Assembly: GCA_023213315.1 (NCBI GenBank)
Contig: JAKCPI010027497.1
Location: 32,976 to 96,975, forward strand
Direction: 5' to 3'
DNA: 64,000 bases
Source: Euborellia annulipes
Taxonomy: Eukaryota; Arthropoda; Insecta; Dermaptera; Anisolabididae
The position numbers were made by a program, and so were the translations under genes. The stretch's first letter is position 1. Each line of letters opens with the position of its first letter. Of this stretch, positions 44,976 to 56,881 are shown in pieces. Under the pieces are notes generated by a model that ran no database searches, was not told the origin of the DNA, and worked only from the letters and a program-made list of their open reading frames with translations.

Positions 44976-45439
44976 AATTATTTGATTTTTTTTTTCCTTT
45001 TTTTTAAGATTGATTTCGAAATACCGTATAAAAAAAATGATATCGAATTATATACATAAACCTTTTAATAATCTTACTCATATCATTGTTTATAAAAATT
45101 TAGTTTAATTGAATATAACAGATTCTTTTTTGCCACTGCACAAACAAACCTTTCTTTCATAATAACAAAATTACTGTTAGGCAACAAAATAAGATAGTAA
45201 CACAAATTAAACAGGGATATAATGTTTCATTTACTAGTATCTTTAAATATTATTTATTTAAACTATCACTGATAAACTAATTTTATTTAAACGTTGTATT
45301 TATATTTTCTTTTGATAGTGGTAAAAAGATCATCAAAGAGTCACAAAAATTACTCTGAGAGACCGTATTATTAATATATTATATTGATTGACTCCTGGAC
45401 TAATATAGAAGGAGGAAGGAATAAATGAAACTAGCTTTT

Positions 45440-45828
45440 TTTACTTTCTCTTACCTATATATGTTAATATATAGAGAGAAAATATTGGATTCATGTCAAA
45501 AATTCGATGTCGATTTTGATAGATATACATGTTTTGAGGTTCTCCTGAATCCAAAAAAGTGGTTTTCTCAACATGCTCTTGTCTGTCTGTGTTCAATTTA
45601 AAGCAAGAAGGAATTGAGCTACGAGGCTGAAATTTTATAGTTAGTTAGACTTCTCCCTCGAGCGTCGGCTTTTAAACAAAATTGCTCTAAAAATACTAGT
45701 ACTTTACTGATGCACTTTTTCAGTTTTTTTTTTTTGATTTTCTCAAATTTTGCTCTAACGATTTTGATTAAAATTCAAAAATCAATTATATTTTAGTTGT
45801 ATATTCTCATTTTGCTCTCGAATTTAAA
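45440..45828 (+). repeat. R1 dispersed repeat, 3' truncated
   Basis: ACTTTCTCTTACC start and R1 blocks to the TGCTCTAACGATTTTGATT region, then broken off at the low-complexity stretch that follows. Confidence 0.65.
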
Positions 45829-46016
45829 CCTTTCCCTTTTTTTAGGAAAAAGGGGGGAAGTGAAAAAAAAATAAATTTTTTTCTTTTTTATTTTTTTTCT
45901 TTTTTTTTTTTTCCGGGTGGTTGTGGTGGGGGGGGGGGGGGCCTTTTTTTTTTCCCTTGGGGGGGGGGTTCCCCCCCCAAAAAATTTTTTTTTTTTTTTT
46001 AGGGGGGAAAAAAGGA
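45829..46016. other. homopolymer-rich stretch, possible assembly error
   Basis: Long runs of T, G, C and A alternate (for example a 13-G run and an 8-C run beside T runs), unlike any other part of the window. An R1 copy ends abruptly at its edge, which suggests a badly resolved consensus. Confidence 0.55.
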
Positions 46017-46844
46017 TTCAGATGCAGAAAGACTAAGACAAAATGAATTATTTAATTAAGAAGTGGTGGCTGTGATGATATATAAATTATTTATTTTATA
46101 TTTCCGATTAAAGGCATTTTGGGATTTTAGAAATATGCATTTATATAGATTCAAAAATAAAATCTGTTACTTATCTAAATTAAAATTATTATAATTTCAT
46201 ATACATTTTTGAGATACAACCTTTTTTTTAAATTTCTTTAAGCATCTGAAGCCATTTAAACCACATCCCTTGATTTGTATCCATTTCTTTTGGAATAAAT
46301 TTCTCGCCTGGGACGGAATGCGAACCTTGACCTTTGACACCAGAAATCTTTTTGCGTTACAATAGTAGTTATTATCTCTCTTATTTATTTTTCATCTTTG
46401 TATTATTACCCTCATTTTTTCTTTATGCCCTTTGTACTTATTTGTATAGGCAAAAAGCAAATTCTCTATTACTTAATGGTTTTTGTTAAAAGTTCTATAG
46501 AAGTTTCTTGTAAAAGTTTTGTCATCTATAGTATTAGAATAAACCAATATTTGAACAATACATAGCGTAATGGACAAAATGTTTCAATAAAATCAAAGTC
46601 CTTATTCATTGAAGCAATGAGCCTTATCAAACATAATATTGTTCAATATATTTTTTTTAAAGGTCTTTTTATCGGACCCTTTCTAAAGTACGAACTAGTT
46701 AACTTATTTACCTAATTAACCTATTACGAATTAGATGATTTTTAAGTAACGGAGGCCATTTAGACCCCCGTCCCTTTTTATTTTAATTGATTGGTATCCA
46801 ATTTAATTGAAATAAATTTTGTCGCTTGGGACGGAATGCGAGAT

Positions 46845-47043
46845 ATTAAGTCTCCCCCATGCGTTTTCTACTTGTGATTATTTCATTGTTTTTAAAAAAT
46901 ATTATAATTTTTTTAATGGAAACTTTCATGGTTCAAACTTAGAAAATTTCCTAAAAGAGATTTTCTTTTTCTTTTATAAAAACAATGAAATAATCACAAG
47001 TAGAAAACGCATGGGTGGGACTTAATATTGTCCCTCACTGTAC
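46845..47043. mobile_element. Tc1-like MITE
   Basis: Inverted ends GATATTAAGTCTCCC and GACTTAATATTGTCCCTCAC, with ATGCGTTTTCTACTTGTG and its complement inside, ending CACTGTA. Right end fits a TA target. Noncoding centre. Confidence 0.6.
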
Positions 47044-47683
47044 ATCCTATATTTTAAAAATATTTTTGTGTATGGGGGATTTTTAAAAATGAGTTCGCCC
47101 CCCCCCCCTCCGAAAAAATTCTATATACGCCCTTGAGTCTATTTGGCTTCTATTCTCCGATGCTCCTTTTCTTAGGATGGAATGTGAGTGGTTCAATAAA
47201 TTAATAATTTATTAAGTTTTTTTTTATTTTTCATGTTTACGATAATGGATTATTTTGAAGGTTCTGAAGAAGGTATAGTGTGCCGAAACGATATCAATTT
47301 GGCCACCATCATTAACCTGAAAAATAAAAAACCTTATAATAAATCATTATTTTATTTAATCATTAACCTTCCATCCTTAGTCCGAGAAAAGGAGCAGAGG
47401 GAAATCCAAGCCAAATTAATATCTAACTCTAAAGTCAGTACTTTTAAAAAGCCTTTTCTTTTGGTTCTTCTTGCCTAATTTTATACAAACAAGAATTGAT
47501 CTTTTAAAATATTAGAAAGATACTGAAAATAAAGACAAATTTTCCTTTTAACATATATTTATAATAGTTTCATATAGTGTAGTAAATATTTAAAGACAAA
47601 ACATACAATTTAGAATTGGGGAATATCCAATCTACCATTATGCCTTTAAGATAAAGATATGAAAGACAATATCTATAATAAAT

Positions 47684-50600
47684 TCATCTTTCTTCAAGTT
47701 GTTTATCTCTTGCAATAACCGAATCTTCAAATTTGACCATATAAGTTGTTCCTTTATGCCAATGACAGGTAACTTTAGCAGGCTAGAAAAAGAAATATTT
47801 TATAATAAGATAAAAAAAATTTTACTTAGATATTAAGTAATACTAAACAACATACAAAGCCGCATCCGCATAATACAGCTTCAACAATCCCGGCAGTAAA
47901 TACGGAACAATTAAGACTCCCTTTGTCTTTTGGTACAGAAATATAACGGTTTACTAATGGGTCTTTTTCAATAATATAATATGTTCTTTCGTCATCGTTT
48001 GCATGTTCTAATTTATCGGCTTCTTTTCCAAACAAACACTAAAAGAGAAATAACGGTATAAATTAATTATAAATATTTGAAAATAAATGTATAGAGATTA
48101 CGAGGTAACACGTTCTTAAATGCGCTTCAATTTTCAGGAAATAAGGGGACAATGTATATTCTTCTAGACTGACCATTCGTCCCGCATTTTCCGGGAGAGT
48201 TCTGCATTGATTCAATGTCTTTATTGGAAATTTTCTAGGTGAACCATGAACATTTCCATTAAAAAATATATATTTTTTTTTTAAAACAATGAAATAATCA
48301 CAAGAGGAAAACGCATGGGTGGAACTTAATATTGTCCCTCACTGTACAGCCAAAAATAAAAAATCTGGTGTGACTGGTCGCACAGCACACAACTTTCTCT
48401 TACTCTTTGGCAAGAGAAAGTTGGGTACTGTGCTTGTCACACCAGATTTGTTGTGTAGAGATATAAGCGAATTTTGAGAAAATCGAAAAAAAACTGAAAA
48501 AGTTTTCAGTAAAGTACTAGTACTTTTTGGCCCATTTTGTTCAAAAGCTTAATTTCACCACTTGAGAGGGTGCCTAACTTAATTATAAAATAACAATAAG
48601 AGGATAAAGGAGCAAGCAGCCAGGTAGTTAGTCTCCACGAAATGAAACTCTCTATTGAGGAAACAGTTATATATTGTTTGTAAATGTTCAAATAATCTTT
48701 TGTTATTTTGATTTTTCTAACTCAACAATTTCTAGCTCAAAATGGACTGATGATGGTTATATTTCATTAAAACCGGAACTGTTTCCTCAATAGAGAGTTT
48801 CATTTCGTGGAGACTAACTACCTGGCTGCTTGCTCCTTTATCCTCTTATTGTCAAATATAACCGCCACTTCATCTCTTCAATTTAATTATAAAATTTCAA
48901 CCTTAGTTCCTGATCAATTTTGTTCACATACAGACCATGTCGCGAAAACCGCTTTTTTGGATTCAGGGGATCTTAAAACGTTAAGATCCATCAAAATCTC
49001 GACATCGAATTTTTGACATGAATCCAATACTTTCTCTCTATATATAGGGTAAGAGAAAGTAAAATTAGTGGCCTTTCGATCACTCGAAGTTGTTCAATTT
49101 CTATATTCTCCTTTTTCAGTCCTTTCATCGATAAGATGCTCAGAGTAAGTCAAAATATTATGTATATATACAATTTGTGTTACATAGAAACAATGTAACA
49201 TCTATTTTTTTTAGGTAATGGCATCTTAGACAATATAGGCATTAAACGATACTTAATTTGATAATTATTTAATTTTCTTAATTAAGATATACCATATATC
49301 GTAATTAAGAAGCATGGATCACATATATAAAGACACAACGTGATTTCTTCTGGTTGAAATTTTTAATTAATATATAAAGAGTCATCTTCAATCATATTAT
49401 TATTATATTAAGAAAATGATTCTTCAATTTAATTTAAAAAAGAAAATCCATGAATAATGACCATTCTATTTTCCACGGATCTACAGGACAAAATATATAT
49501 ATATAATATGTAAATGCCTGTTTTGTAAAGCTCAAACAGCTGAACATTTTTGTACATATAACTCATTTTTGCAATTTTGTCCTTTACGACCTTTTAATTT
49601 CCAAGTATCGATATATCAAAAAGCATGACATTTTTTTTTAATATAAAAATATTTAATTTTTTACCTTCCATAATGTTGATCTTATGAAAATTAACATGTT
49701 TATTAATTTTGTTTCCCGTTTACAATTTTTTTCTCGCACAAAATATAAGTCAATTAATTTAACGCCAACTTCTTTACCCATCTCTAACAATCTGAAAAAA
49801 AAAAAGTAAAAAATATATATCTTACTGTATATATATAGTAAACTGAATATTAAATAAATCAAAGAAGTCAGTGGCTGTTTTTCTATAAATAGGAGAAGGA
49901 GCAAAACAAAAAGCTTCCGATTTTCAAAATCCATTGTGACGTTTCCGGTTAATTTTATTGACCCATCTTCAGTCTTTCAAAATTGCCCTAGAGTTGGTCG
50001 TATGGGTAATATAGGCAAATATGTCCTGGCCCATCATATTAAGTGAGAATGAAGAATTCGCCAGCTAACTTGCCAGCACATATGATTCATGAATTTGCAT
50101 ATATATTACCCATACGACCAATTCCGGGACATTAACAATTTCGAAAGGCTGAATGAAGATGGATCAATAAAATTAACCCAAAACGTCTTATTGGATTGTG
50201 GAAAATCGGAGCCTTTTTATTTTTGGGTGCATCTGCTCCTTCTCCTATTCATGAAATATTAGCCTAAAAAATACTCGAAACATTATCTTAAATAATAGCA
50301 AAATAATGTAAAGGCCTTCATAAATAATGGCAAAAAGTTTTTGGGCTCTGAGAATTTCCATATAATTCATAGTTCCGGGATGACCGAGCTGGAGCTCGGG
50401 GGTTTTTTCTTTTGATAAAGTTGGAAAAAACTAAAAAAAAAAATTATACCTCCTCTATTTGAGAAACTATTGACGCTATGAAAAAAGTCAATGAGATCAA
50501 TTTTGTATAAAATTTTATCTTCTATAGTATATAGTAAATTAAAAAATATCAGCGATTAAAAAAAAAAAAATCATAACAAATTCCTGCATAATAAAACAAA

Positions 50601-50775
50601 ATGATACTCACTTTTCCTGCAATTCGGGTACCCTGTATACACGATTCTGACAATATTGCACAACTTCAGAAAACAAAAGGGCATATGTACTGAGACTAAT
50701 TTCTCCTTTACCCTTGCTTAAAGATTTATCCAAAATACTTGTTTTGGGTCGGACCGCAGAAATTGTAATACTCAT
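47684..50775 (-). CDS. TRAPPC5: TRAPPC5 trafficking complex subunit, 4 exons
   Basis: Bet3-family (TRS31) subunit of the TRAPP tethering and Rab-exchange complexes in ER-Golgi traffic. Exons 50612-50775, 49665-49791, 47856-48038, 47684-47782, GT-AG, 190 residues against 188 in human. Recognised by TSILDKSLSKGKGEISLSTY, YFVREKNCKRETKLINMLIF, the highly conserved FGKEADKLEHANDDERTYYI, NRYISVPKD, FTAGIVEAVL and the C-terminal VIARDKQLEER. The start is the only ATG that gives the family N-terminus. Introns 1 and 2 contain a foldback element and an R1 copy carrying another foldback element. Confidence 0.96.
48200..48352. mobile_element. Tc1-like MITE, partial
   Basis: Right half shares AAAACAATGAAATAATCACA, GGAAAACGCATGGGTGG and TTAATATTGTCCCTCACTG with 46845-47043. 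The left end is diverged. In TRAPPC5 intron 2. Confidence 0.5.
48592..48882. mobile_element. Penelope-like foldback element with exact 13-bp target duplication
   Basis: Flanks 48579-48591 and 48883-48895 are both TTAATTATAAAAT. Inverted arms GGAGCAAGCAGCCAGGTAG... and complement. The right side has an extra stretch of about 30 bp (AACCGCCACTTCATCTC) beyond the arm, as in the 57501 copy. The right arm carries a hammerhead motif at 48743-48786; the left arm stops near the cleavage site. Confidence 0.7.
48743..48786 (+). ncRNA. hammerhead motif with one core change
   Basis: Stem I GGA/TCC, CTGATGA (48747-48753), stem II GGTT/AACC, then GGAA where GAAA is expected (A13 to G), stem III AC/GT with one loop base. 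Probably inactive. Confidence 0.55.
49888..50249. mobile_element. Penelope-like foldback element
   Basis: Inverted arms AATAGGAGAAGGAGCA... and complement. The centre is also palindromic (CGTATGGGTAATAT and ATATTACCCATACG). A left extension holds AGTGGCTGTTT, complement of the CAGCCAC motif of other copies. Both hammerhead segments are decayed. In TRAPPC5 intron 1. Confidence 0.55.
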
Positions 50776-51329
50776 TTTCTATTTATATTTACTTACTTCT
50801 CAATTTAAATTATATTTTTTTGATTAAAAATTATTTTTTTTTATTTAAAAACGAAGATGATTTATCATTTTCTAAAAAAAAACAACAAATGTCAAATAAT
50901 TACACTTGAAAGTTATTTTTACTTTTTCATATAGATAAAATATTGTTATTTTTTCAATTAATTTAATCTAAGAAACTTAATTTTAAAATAATTTTATTAA
51001 AAATTGGCAATTAACCTTATTCCATTGATAATTGTTGTTGTTCGTATTATTGGCTTTTTGATTATTTTGACAACTAGAGCTGAACCAGGAGCTAGGAGAA
51101 TATCAGGAATATTGCCAACTGAATTTTTTTTTTATGTTGGTCAGTTTTGAGATATTCCCTGTTGAGAATTTATTCCCTGAATTTGAGTATTCGAACAAGG
51201 AAGTATTCGAAGCAGGTATTTGAAGCTAAAAAAAACTAAAAGCTAAAAAATAAATTTTTTTAATATTTTCACCTTATTTATCTGACAAGATAAGTGGCAG
51301 GATACCAAAATAATTAATTTAATCCAACA

Positions 51330-51425
51330 GGTAAGTTTTTTTTTTTTTTAATTTTAAACACACTTTTTCCCACATACACAGTCTTTTCGGCCATTTTCGG
51401 CAACCTAGGCCAATAAGACTTTTTA
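51330..51425 (-). repeat. SINE tail fragment
   Basis: Poly-T at 51334-51349, then the SINE tail with CACAGTCTTTTCGGC and CCAATAAGAC. Truncated. Confidence 0.5.
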
Positions 51426-51627
51426 TGATACAATTTTTTACGAAAATTTTACTAGTCGCTAAACGAGAGTTTGTAGAATACAATACAAATATTTTCATGA
51501 TCTATAGTAGAGACATGAACGGGCCGATTTTTTTTTTGCCCGTACCCACCCGGAATTTTTTCAAACCCGCCCGTGCTCCCCCCCCCCCCCCTCCCTCCGA
51601 AATTTAGTGAATTATTGAATGAATGTC

Positions 51628-51917
51628 TAGTTTACTTTCACTTACCTATATATATTAATATATATAGAGAGAAAGTATTGGATTCATGTCAAAAATTAGA
51701 TGTCGAGATTTTGATGGATATACACGTTTTGAGAACCCCCACCCCCCAGCCCAAAAAAGTGGTTTTCGCGACATGGTCTGTCGATGTGGGTGCGTGTTCA
51801 ATTTAAAGCGTAAAGGAAGTGAGCTAGGAGTCTGAAATTTTATATTTAAGTTAGGGTCCCCCATGAGGCGTGAAAATAAGCTTTAATCAAAATCGGCCAA
51901 ACTAGTACTTTACTAAG
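51628..51917 (+). repeat. R1 dispersed repeat, 3' truncated
   Basis: ACTTTCACTTACC start, R1 blocks to CAAAATCGGCCAAACTAGTAC, then cut off at the LINE relic. Confidence 0.6.
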
Positions 51918-52215
51918 GGAAACCAGTAGCTTTTCAAAATCATTTTTTCCAATTCCAACCACTTCAATTTCCCTCCGATTGGCCTCTGCTATATTTCTTT
52001 CCCTATATTGAGCCCGCGCAAAACTCTGATGAAGCAAATATTTGTGTCTCCTATCAAAGGCCTGCACGGAAAGTCCAATCTTCTCAAGCAATATCGGACA
52101 GACCAATCCATAATTAATAATATCATAAATAAGTTTTAGGCCATGTTGCCTTCTCCTAAATTCAGAAGCCAAGATTCTTGAAGAATGTAGGTTTGCATTC
52201 GTTTGTAGGATCTGG
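51915..52215 (-). pseudogene. LINE reverse-transcriptase C-terminal relic
   Basis: On the minus strand a frame reads EFRRRQHGLKLIYDIINYG and LLHQSFARAQYRERNIAEAN, similar in pattern to the region after the reverse-transcriptase domain in non-LTR elements (RRR-x-D/G-L-x-L-x-Y-x-I-I-N-G). No catalytic motif remains. Confidence 0.45.
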
Positions 52216-52836
52216 AATTGATTTGTGGAACGGTTTGTCTGTCAATACTTGGGATTATAGTCCTCTGCCCCCTATGATTATAAATCTATAATAAATTTTG
52301 TCAAGTCCTAAAAAATGTGCTAGTTGTGTGAAATTTTTATTTAAATCTTGATCGCAGAGAATAGTGAGTTGTGGTTGAGGTTTTCTTAAGGCGAATGTCG
52401 GGATGGCTAATGCGATGTTTACTCCTGGTCTCGTGGCTTGCGTGAATTTTTTTGATAATTGCTTCGTTTTTTTTTTTTTTATTTCGATGGAAATGCATGA
52501 ACATGTTGATTGTTAATGGGCATACATTTCTATTTTTTTCCCTTTTGTTTTGTTTTGTTGTTTTTGTTATTGTATTTAAATTTGTATTTTGTTTGTTGGA
52601 CCTAGTCACCGAGGATGGTGCCTCTAAGGGGGTCGTAATAAATTTATTTATTTTTTATTTATTTACTTTCCAGGGATCTCACCTCGAAAAGCCCCAAGAG
52701 CTCAGGGTAAGGGACATGAGGAGCGAAGAAGCCGGTACTTTTGTAAAAAAAACATATCTCAAAAATTTCTTCTTCACCGACTGGGACTCCACGCTCTCCA
52801 TTTGCACCCTAGTAACGGGGTCCCAGTCAACAGAAG

Positions 52837-52993
52837 CAGTGGCGTAACCAGGTGGGGGCGAGGGGGTGCATAAAGCCCTTGGCGCCCCTCGAAACCGGCA
52901 TAGGCGCCCTACAGCCTATGAAGCCCCCTGGAAAATCGGCGCCCTAGTTGAGCTTCGCCCCCCCCCCGCCCTCAAAGGCTGGTTACGCCGCTG
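52837..52993. mobile_element. hAT-like MITE with perfect 8-bp duplication
   Basis: Ends CAGTGGCGTAACCAGG and CTGGTTACGCCGCTG, flanks AACAGAAG on both sides (52829-52836, 52994-53001). At 157 bp it is the shortest complete copy. Confidence 0.85.
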
Positions 52994-53792
52994 AACAGAA
53001 GCGTATTCGAGGCGTATCAGTGTATCAGCAAAGAACAATTCCTCAACATTCAATCGTAGATCCTGATTTTTGTTTCCTGCAGTTCTATTGACTTATAAAA
53101 AAATACAGTAGTTGCCATGAATTTTGAAATGACTCTCGATATATATATATCGCTTGCTTTGAATCAAAGTTGCGAAAGTAAGAATTTTCAATTTTTGAGT
53201 TAAGCCTACCAAACGTTATTAAAACGTCTTCTTTTTTTAGTGCCAAAGTGGCGAAAATATATTTCCATTTTTTGCTATTATTTCTCAATATTAGAAATTC
53301 AAAGGTCGTAAAGGACAAAAAGCTACTTTTCAGGGAAGCCAAAAAAAAAAAAAACTTTTTCCGTCATAACTTTTCTGACTTTAGTACTATTTTAGTCTTT
53401 GAAAGACACTTCTTCTCAGAATTTCTAATCCTTTTTGACAAATTTGCGCACCTTTAGTTTCGAAGATAGGTTGTCCTTTACGCCCTTATGTTTTATTTTA
53501 ATGTCACTTACACCTGCTTATTTTCTGTGTTTGTTTGAGATAGCACAATTTAAATGCAGTAAGTGTTAAATAAATTATTGAAACAAAAAAAAACCTTGTG
53601 TTGTCTTACTTGCTTCTCCGATTAAGTAATAATCTTTCAACTAGAGCCAACGGCTACCAGTTTAAAATTAATAATAATTAATTAGATTAGACTGTTTTGT
53701 AAAGCTCAAAAAGCTGAACATTTTTGTATATATAACTCATTTTTGCTATTTTACGACCTTTTAATTTCCAAGTATCGATATATATTCTAAAA

Positions 53793-54200
53793 GGCTTTAG
53801 CTACCGGGTGTATGCGAAGCTAAGTTTTCTCGGGTTAAGTCGCTTTGGATATTGAGATTTACTCGACGTTTCGGCTCTCCTAAAGAGAAGGGAATTAGGA
53901 GGTAATGATGGAGGAGGGTTGTTTAGTCAACCCAAAACCAACACAAACACGATTACACACAACCAACCTTCCTCCAGATCCCATAGACAAAACCAAACAT
54001 CTGAGGTTTCCACCAAACAGACCTGGTGACCAGGAAGAGTGGAACCCCGTAAACAACCCTCTTCCATCATTACCTCCTAAAGGGGTTCTTTCTTGAAAAT
54101 GGCTCCAAAAGGAGATCCGAAACATCGAGTAAATCTCAATCTTCAAAGCGACTTAACCCGAGAAAACTTGCTTCGCACACCCCGGTAGCTAAAGCCTTTT
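53793..54200. mobile_element. Penelope-like foldback element with decayed hammerheads
   Basis: Arms of about 125-150 bp (AAGGCTTTAGCTACCGGGTG and complement) with GACGTTTCGGCTCTC and GATCCGAAACATCGAG. The CTGAAGA box is not intact in either arm. The centre has a CA-rich sequence read as a 63-codon ORF, probably meaningless. Confidence 0.55.
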
Positions 54201-54399
54201 AAAAACACGACTTAACCCGAGAAAACTTATCTTTGCATATCTATATAGAAATGCTCTCTAGTAAATTTAATATAATATTGTAATACACACTACTATTTAA
54301 TGTAATTTAATTAACATTAGATTATCTGACAACCTAATAAGTTTATATTATTGGTATTAGTATTTATATTATTGGTATTGGTGTCGTCATATAGGCTTT

Positions 54400-55195
54400 G
54401 AAGAGTCTTGGCGTTTTATTTAGAAGGATTAGCCGTCCCTTTTAGATGAGACATCGTTTCTAGGGAACACCACGTAGAGGTTCCTTCCATGTCCCCAAAA
54501 ATTTTTTGAGAGCCTCTTAAAGCTCTTGGATCCATTAACACGATCCAGTGAGTAGATGCCCTTCTCTTTAACAGTTTGTGAGCTTATAATTAAATATTCT
54601 TCTAGCTATTTTAAGAGAATAATGATCTTGATGGGTATGAATTCTCTTTCACACAAAAATTAATTTGTCCCATCGAACTGCTGATTATCAATCAATTTCA
54701 ATTTGTAAAGAGATCTACCCTCAGGAATGGTAAATTGTGAATAATGTGGATAATTGAAGCGTGTTTCATTCAAGTTTGTAACTCTGAATAAACTTCAAAA
54801 TTTGAGATAGACCGATACATGGGCGTACCCAGCGAGGGGAGGGGCAGCTGCCCCCTAGAAGCAAAAAATGTTTATAAAGTGATGAAACGAAACAAAATTG
54901 GTGGATGGCGACGGGGAATGATTTTTTTGTTAGGATTTGAGGGTTTTTAGGCTTTTAATTCGAAGGCTTTTCCCCTCTATATAAAAAATAGCTATGTCAC
55001 AATCTGGACGACCATGATCGCCCCCCTGGACGACCATGATCTGACCATGCCCCCCCCTAGATTTGATCCTGGGTACGCCCATGGACCGATAAATGGAAGC
55101 GACAAATAAAAGCTTTCTGAATGGCATCTGACTCGAGGATTGAATTTGTGCGATTTCATAAATTTGTTAGAAAATCGTCGTCCAACCTGAAAATA
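54400..55195 (-). pseudogene. decayed Penelope-like reverse-transcriptase remnant
   Basis: On the minus strand RCHSESFYLSLPFIG can be read across 55100-55140 and the MITE target site. The LPFIG motif is typical of the region between reverse transcriptase and GIY-YIG nuclease in Penelope-like elements. Downstream sequence (SQILKFIQSYKLE) fits, with several stops. A hAT-like MITE (54818-55083) interrupts it. Confidence 0.4.
54818..55083. mobile_element. hAT-like MITE with perfect 8-bp duplication
   Basis: Ends CATGGGCGTACCCAGCG and CTGGGTACGCCCATG, flanks GACCGATA (54810-54817, 55084-55091). Nearly the same sequence as 58836-59108, so one subfamily, probably recent. Confidence 0.87.
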
Positions 55196-55246
55196 GAATC
55201 ATTCTAATTATTAAAAAAGAAAAAATTCAATCTGCACACTTTTTAT

Positions 55247-55497
55247 ATTAAATTAAAACTTGAATAACCGCAGTGGCACCATCTCTACTGGTGTTCGGTA
55301 GGTGTTTATTGAAATAAAATTTTATTAAAAAACTTTTTTTCAATTTTTTATTAATAGTTGAGGCTGACTGCTTTGCAAAGTACAGTTTAACTATTAATAA
55401 AAAATTGAAAAAAAGTTTTTTAATAAAATTTTATTTCAATACACACCTACCGAACACCAGTAGAGACGGTGCCACACATTCAAGTTTTAATTTAAAG
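55247..55497. repeat. near-perfect palindrome, arms about 115 bp
   Basis: TTAAAACTTGAATAACCGC, GTTCGGTAGGTGT and TTGAAATAAAATTTTATTAA on the left are mirrored on the right around a centre with TTGAGGCTGACTGC. No hammerhead motif. The flanking AT-rich sequence is part of the arms, so the target site is unknown. Confidence 0.7.
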
Positions 55498-56139
55498 AAA
55501 CCTCCGTCCCAGAATCTTCAACAACTTTTTATATTAATTTTATCTTAATAAAAAATTTACCTTTTGAGTATTTGATTAGTATGCAAAAAGAAATTCCATT
55601 ACAGAATAAAAGAAGAAATTTTCAAGGCGATCTCATGAAAAAAAGCAAATTTTTCTATTCTAATATTTGAGTTGTCATGTTACATTTGAACTTTCTTCTT
55701 TTATTTTATGCCATCTTTAAAGAATTAAAAAAAAAATTTTCTTTTTCACCATCGCTGACTATTTATTATAAAGTGTGATGTAACTAAGCACATCATTCAT
55801 CTCACTTTGTTTTTCGATAATCAGTTTTTATTTATTAATAAAATGAAGTAGTCGACCTAAAAAAAAATATAGAATTAGTTTTTGAGAATCAGGGGAATGA
55901 TAAGTTAGAGGACAAATGCATTTACCTTTTATTAGCGAGAAAATTCAAGAATTTCTCTCTTCTTTCAATAATTCACACTCATATATATACACTAAATTAA
56001 AAATATACACTAAAAACGTTTTATTTTCATTTACTACAAAAAATAAAAAGTGTTTGTAGTAAAGGAAAATAATAATAGAAAATGAGCAAGTTTAGGCTTT
56101 CTTGTCTAGACAGAAATAAAAAAAAAAAAAACCGTGAGC

Positions 56140-56860
56140 CGGGAGTCTGAAGAAATGAGAAGTGTGAATGAACGTGGATTACGGGCAAATGAGTGCGGGG
56201 GCCAACCTGTAAGAGATCCTACCTAATCTGCAATCGGAAAATACGATGAATAAATGGGTATAGAGTATTTGTACCCCGTCTCCACCATCAGATCGGTGGA
56301 GCCCTCGGGTCTGTCCCTAGCCTCAAAAGGATTGCAATTTGAAACCTCCAGGATATTCCTAGAGAAACTGCAACCCTTCCCTGACTCATTTAAACCCATA
56401 GAGCCACTTCAAAGATACAAAAACATATGACTCCCAAATGCGTCAACAAAGACATCTTTTCGAAAAACACAAGAACACTTGAGAACCTGGGCTTTGATCT
56501 TTCAATCAGATCTGACCGCATCTCCTTACTTACAGTAATTGATCCACGAAGAGTAGCTGCAAGTTCTAAAATAGATAAAATCCCTCTCGTTGGCATGGTG
56601 CACCCTCCACCCTCTATATTCAAATTATTTAACTACAATTTAAGGTGTGAAAATGTATTTTCTAAATTACTGTTAATCAATCGAAAAGTGAATACATTTA
56701 AATTTGATTTCATGTTTAAAAATCACACCTTAAGAGCCTGGGTACCAAAGTTGATGATGAAATCCATCCATCGGCGGCTGATAAGAGAGCATCTCTTTCT
56801 CTCGATCGATGCATGTGAGGGAGGGAATTTAAAATTTTAAAAATTCAAATGCAAATTTAA
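56140..56860 (+). other. GC-richer unique region with an unrecognised 137-codon ORF
   Basis: An ORF at 56427-56840 (MTPKCVNKDIFSKNTRTLEN ...) contains IRSDRISLLTVIDPRRVAAS and a basic C-terminal half (WVPKLMMKSIHRRLIREHL). I do not recognise it. Base composition is unlike the surrounding AT-rich repeats. It could be an exon, a transposon remnant or chance. Confidence 0.3.
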
Positions 56861-56881
56861 ATGAAAATTGTTTTATGTAAT

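Larger units (their letters stand above)
48357..49062 (-). repeat. R1 repeat interrupted by a foldback element
   Basis: Hairpin end near 48357, R1 blocks to AATTATAAAAT at 48591, then an insertion, then R1 again from 48883 to GGTAAGAGAAAGTAAAA. The target duplication shows R1 is the older sequence. Confidence 0.75.

Noticed and set aside
47253..47290. Another intact hammerhead (CTGAAGA ... GCCGAAACGAT)
   Set aside because: The core box and stem II are present, but the cleavage-site strand reads GAT rather than a GTH triplet, so it is counted as decayed.
53905..54096. 63-codon Pro-rich ORF
   Set aside because: It lies in the centre of a foldback element and has no similarity or conserved start.
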